Positions 62,920 through 64,000 of a DNA stretch of 64,000 nt are shown here, piece by piece. The stretch spans positions 82,633 through 146,632 of the forward strand of contig BGZK01001469.1 in NCBI GenBank assembly GCA_005406025.1. The letters run 5' to 3'. Position 1 is the stretch's first letter, and every line of letters starts with the position of its first letter. A program made the position numbers and the translations under genes. Below the pieces are notes generated by a model. It did no database searches. It was not told where the DNA came from and was given only the letters and a program-made list of their open reading frames with translations. The DNA is from Eumeta japonica (lineage: Eukaryota > Arthropoda > Insecta > Lepidoptera > Psychidae).

Positions 62920-63131
62920 CGGACTGGTACCGAAACCGCGAGCGGGACATCGAGACGAGCCTGAATAGGAATTAGAATCGACATAAAAAATGGAACCAGC
63001 ACCGGGTTCGGATTAGGATTAACAAAAAGATTTGAAGCGGGACTGAGACTCTAAGGGGTCAATATAAAAAATAAAAAACATATATTTTAAGTCCACATGA
63101 GCAATTCCGCAGGCAAAGACTAGTTGTTAAT
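62920..63131 (-). repeat. Composite repeat copy 5, nearest to the Bicdr exon
   Basis: On the minus strand AACTAGTCTTTGCCTGCGGA followed by ATTGCTCATGTGGAC (63125-63091) is the best-preserved head start. About 80 bases later comes the tail (GAACCCGGTGCTGGTTCC, ATGTCGATTCTAATTCC, CGCTCGCGGTTTCGGTACC). Confidence 0.65.
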
Positions 63132-63533
63132 CAAACGGATAAGAAAAAAATGATATTCACTGGTGTCTTAATCACAATACGATGATTTTATTATTATTAA
63201 TTTATATATACTCATACGAGTTTCAAAACTTTGGATTATGCATTTAGACATTCTTTCTTTACAAAATAATTTTGTATTGTAGGTACGCGTTGCATCAGTA
63301 ATCAACATTTTAGTATAGATGTCAATATTAGACCAATACATTTCAATTGATTGATGATATTTGTATTTTTCTACGCGTTATACAAATAAGTAAAGTCGGT
63401 AATGCACCTAACAAAGAAATATTGCATACGTATGAATTCGTCCGTTAGCAGCGGCCTCGCACGAGACTAGCAAAAAAGTGAAATTCGGATGCAGGCGGGC
63501 GGAAAGTTGAAGCTTGGCCGCGGACGATTCGTC
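63132..63533 (-). other. Start of Bicdr intron 1, no further gene seen
   Basis: AT-rich sequence just downstream of the Bicdr donor. I see no second coiled-coil exon, acceptor with open coding sequence, or repeat boundary here. Confidence 0.5.
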
Positions 63534-63539
63534 ACTCAC
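63534..63539 (-). other. 5' splice donor of the Bicdr exon
   Basis: On the minus strand the exon ends ..CTCGAG and is followed by GTGAGT, a near-consensus donor in phase 0. The intron runs toward lower coordinates. Confidence 0.75.
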
Positions 63540-63977
63540 CTCGAGTTTTTTAGAATACTCCTCGGCGATGCGGTCCTGCTCCCTCTTCAGCTCCTCGTTC
63601 TTCTCCAGCAGGGCCTTGCCCAGTTCCGCTGCGAGGAGGAGGTCGGACTCCTTCTGTTGCAGCTGAGTCCATACGTCCGGCTCGGCGGGCCCCGGATTCG
63701 CGGCCGTCTCCCGCGACATCTTCACGTACTCCTCCAGGTCCTCGTAGAAATGCTCGTCGGAGATGCTCAGCGCACTCGGCGCGATCCTAGTGCCGCTACG
63801 GCTACGGCTCCGCCTGTGTCTGGCCACTCTCGGTGTTGCACCGCTGCCGACGAACTGCGTCTCTTCTGTTATGAACTTGGGGGATTTCCTGTCCGGATCG
63901 GGCGGTTCTAAGTCTGTGAACTTGGTTCTACTACGATTGTCGCTACTATTGCTGTCGGTGCCGAATTCACCGGCCAT
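63540..63977 (-). CDS. Bicdr: Bicaudal-D-related dynein adaptor, first coding exon (partial gene)
   Basis: BICDR/BICDL proteins are coiled-coil adaptors that link cytoplasmic dynein-dynactin to vesicle cargo such as Rab6 carriers. Seen: 146 codons from an ATG immediately preceded by an in-frame TAA. Residues 1-50 are polar and disordered-looking, followed by an Arg/Ser basic patch (about 52-62) and an acidic helix-like stretch [15 protein letters not shown] (76-90). From about residue 101 a coiled coil starts, containing [18 protein letters not shown] (113-130). Its AAELG (116-120) fits the AAxxG CC1-box that binds dynein light intermediate chain. The exon stops in phase 0 after KKLE at a CTCGAG/GTGAGT donor, inside the coiled coil; reading on adds 43 unlike residues before a stop, so splicing is likely. 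BICD proper, Spindly and TRAK/milton also carry CC1-boxes, but the [12 protein letters not shown] wording fits BICDR best. The remaining exons are not in view. Confidence 0.85.
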
Positions 63978-64000
63978 TTAATCACTGCGTAACCCTCGCG

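Noticed and set aside
63408..63539. Continuation of the Bicdr frame beyond 63540
   Set aside because: It runs past a consensus GTGAGT donor into 43 residues without coiled-coil character before a stop, so it is read as intron.
63489..63981. Plus-strand open frames of 140 and 72 codons over the Bicdr exon
   Set aside because: They are antisense shadows of a GC-rich coding exon; their Leu/Arg-rich translations show no domain.
1..64000. CRISPR arrays, bacterial operons or rRNA genes
   Set aside because: No regularly spaced identical repeats, no ribosome-binding-site gene strings and no rRNA signatures; the sequence is eukaryotic.

Overview
The window looks like nuclear DNA of an insect, most likely a moth or butterfly (Lepidoptera). 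It is AT-rich and nearly gene-free, and it is littered with degenerate interspersed repeats whose ends I recognise from lepidopteran genomes: GGAACCCTA-ended elements, 3' ends carrying AAAGGCCGGCAACGCACT or GAGTTTCTTGC..GTTCTTCT, and ACTAG..GCCCGCGGCTTCGCCC fragments. No bacterial, organellar or rRNA signature is present. All repeat-family assignments come from memory and from comparing copies inside the window; no database was searched.

Only one coding region is well supported. At the right edge, on the minus strand, lies the first coding exon of a Bicaudal-D-related dynein adaptor (BICDR/BICDL family, fly Bicdr). It reads 146 codons from an ATG directly preceded by an in-frame TAA to a GTGAGT donor. 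Everything to its left is downstream on that strand. I see no coiled-coil second exon, so the remaining 63.5 kb is either a very long first intron or intron plus intergenic DNA.

Layout: 1-4.3 kb holds a G-rich run, two long inverted repeats, a microsatellite, copy 1 of a composite minisatellite repeat and a 778-bp element with 13-bp terminal inverted repeats. 7-10.2 kb is a dense repeat cluster with a tRNA-like sequence interrupted by a 740-bp hAT-like element (8-bp target duplication TTTGTAAC). 10-27 kb is AT-rich DNA with scattered CpG-rich islands, one LINE 3' end, a small inverted-repeat element, a repeat also found at 59 kb, and tandem duplications. 28-34 kb holds a reversed retroelement tail, a 138-bp hAT-type MITE (target duplication CTGTGTAG) and another composite repeat. 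38-52 kb holds repeat fragments and paired hairpins at 44.1 kb. 53-58 kb has more CpG-rich islands. 59-63.1 kb has the second copy of the 17-kb repeat and two minus-oriented composite repeats close to the Bicdr exon.

Several short open segments look somewhat coding-like, some with a perfect GTAAGT donor. They are listed at low confidence because open segments of 40-90 codons are expected by chance here. The most unusual structure is the composite repeat: a GCCCGCGG-type head joined with fixed polarity to a degenerate pyrimidine-rich GATTCCGAT-like minisatellite tail.
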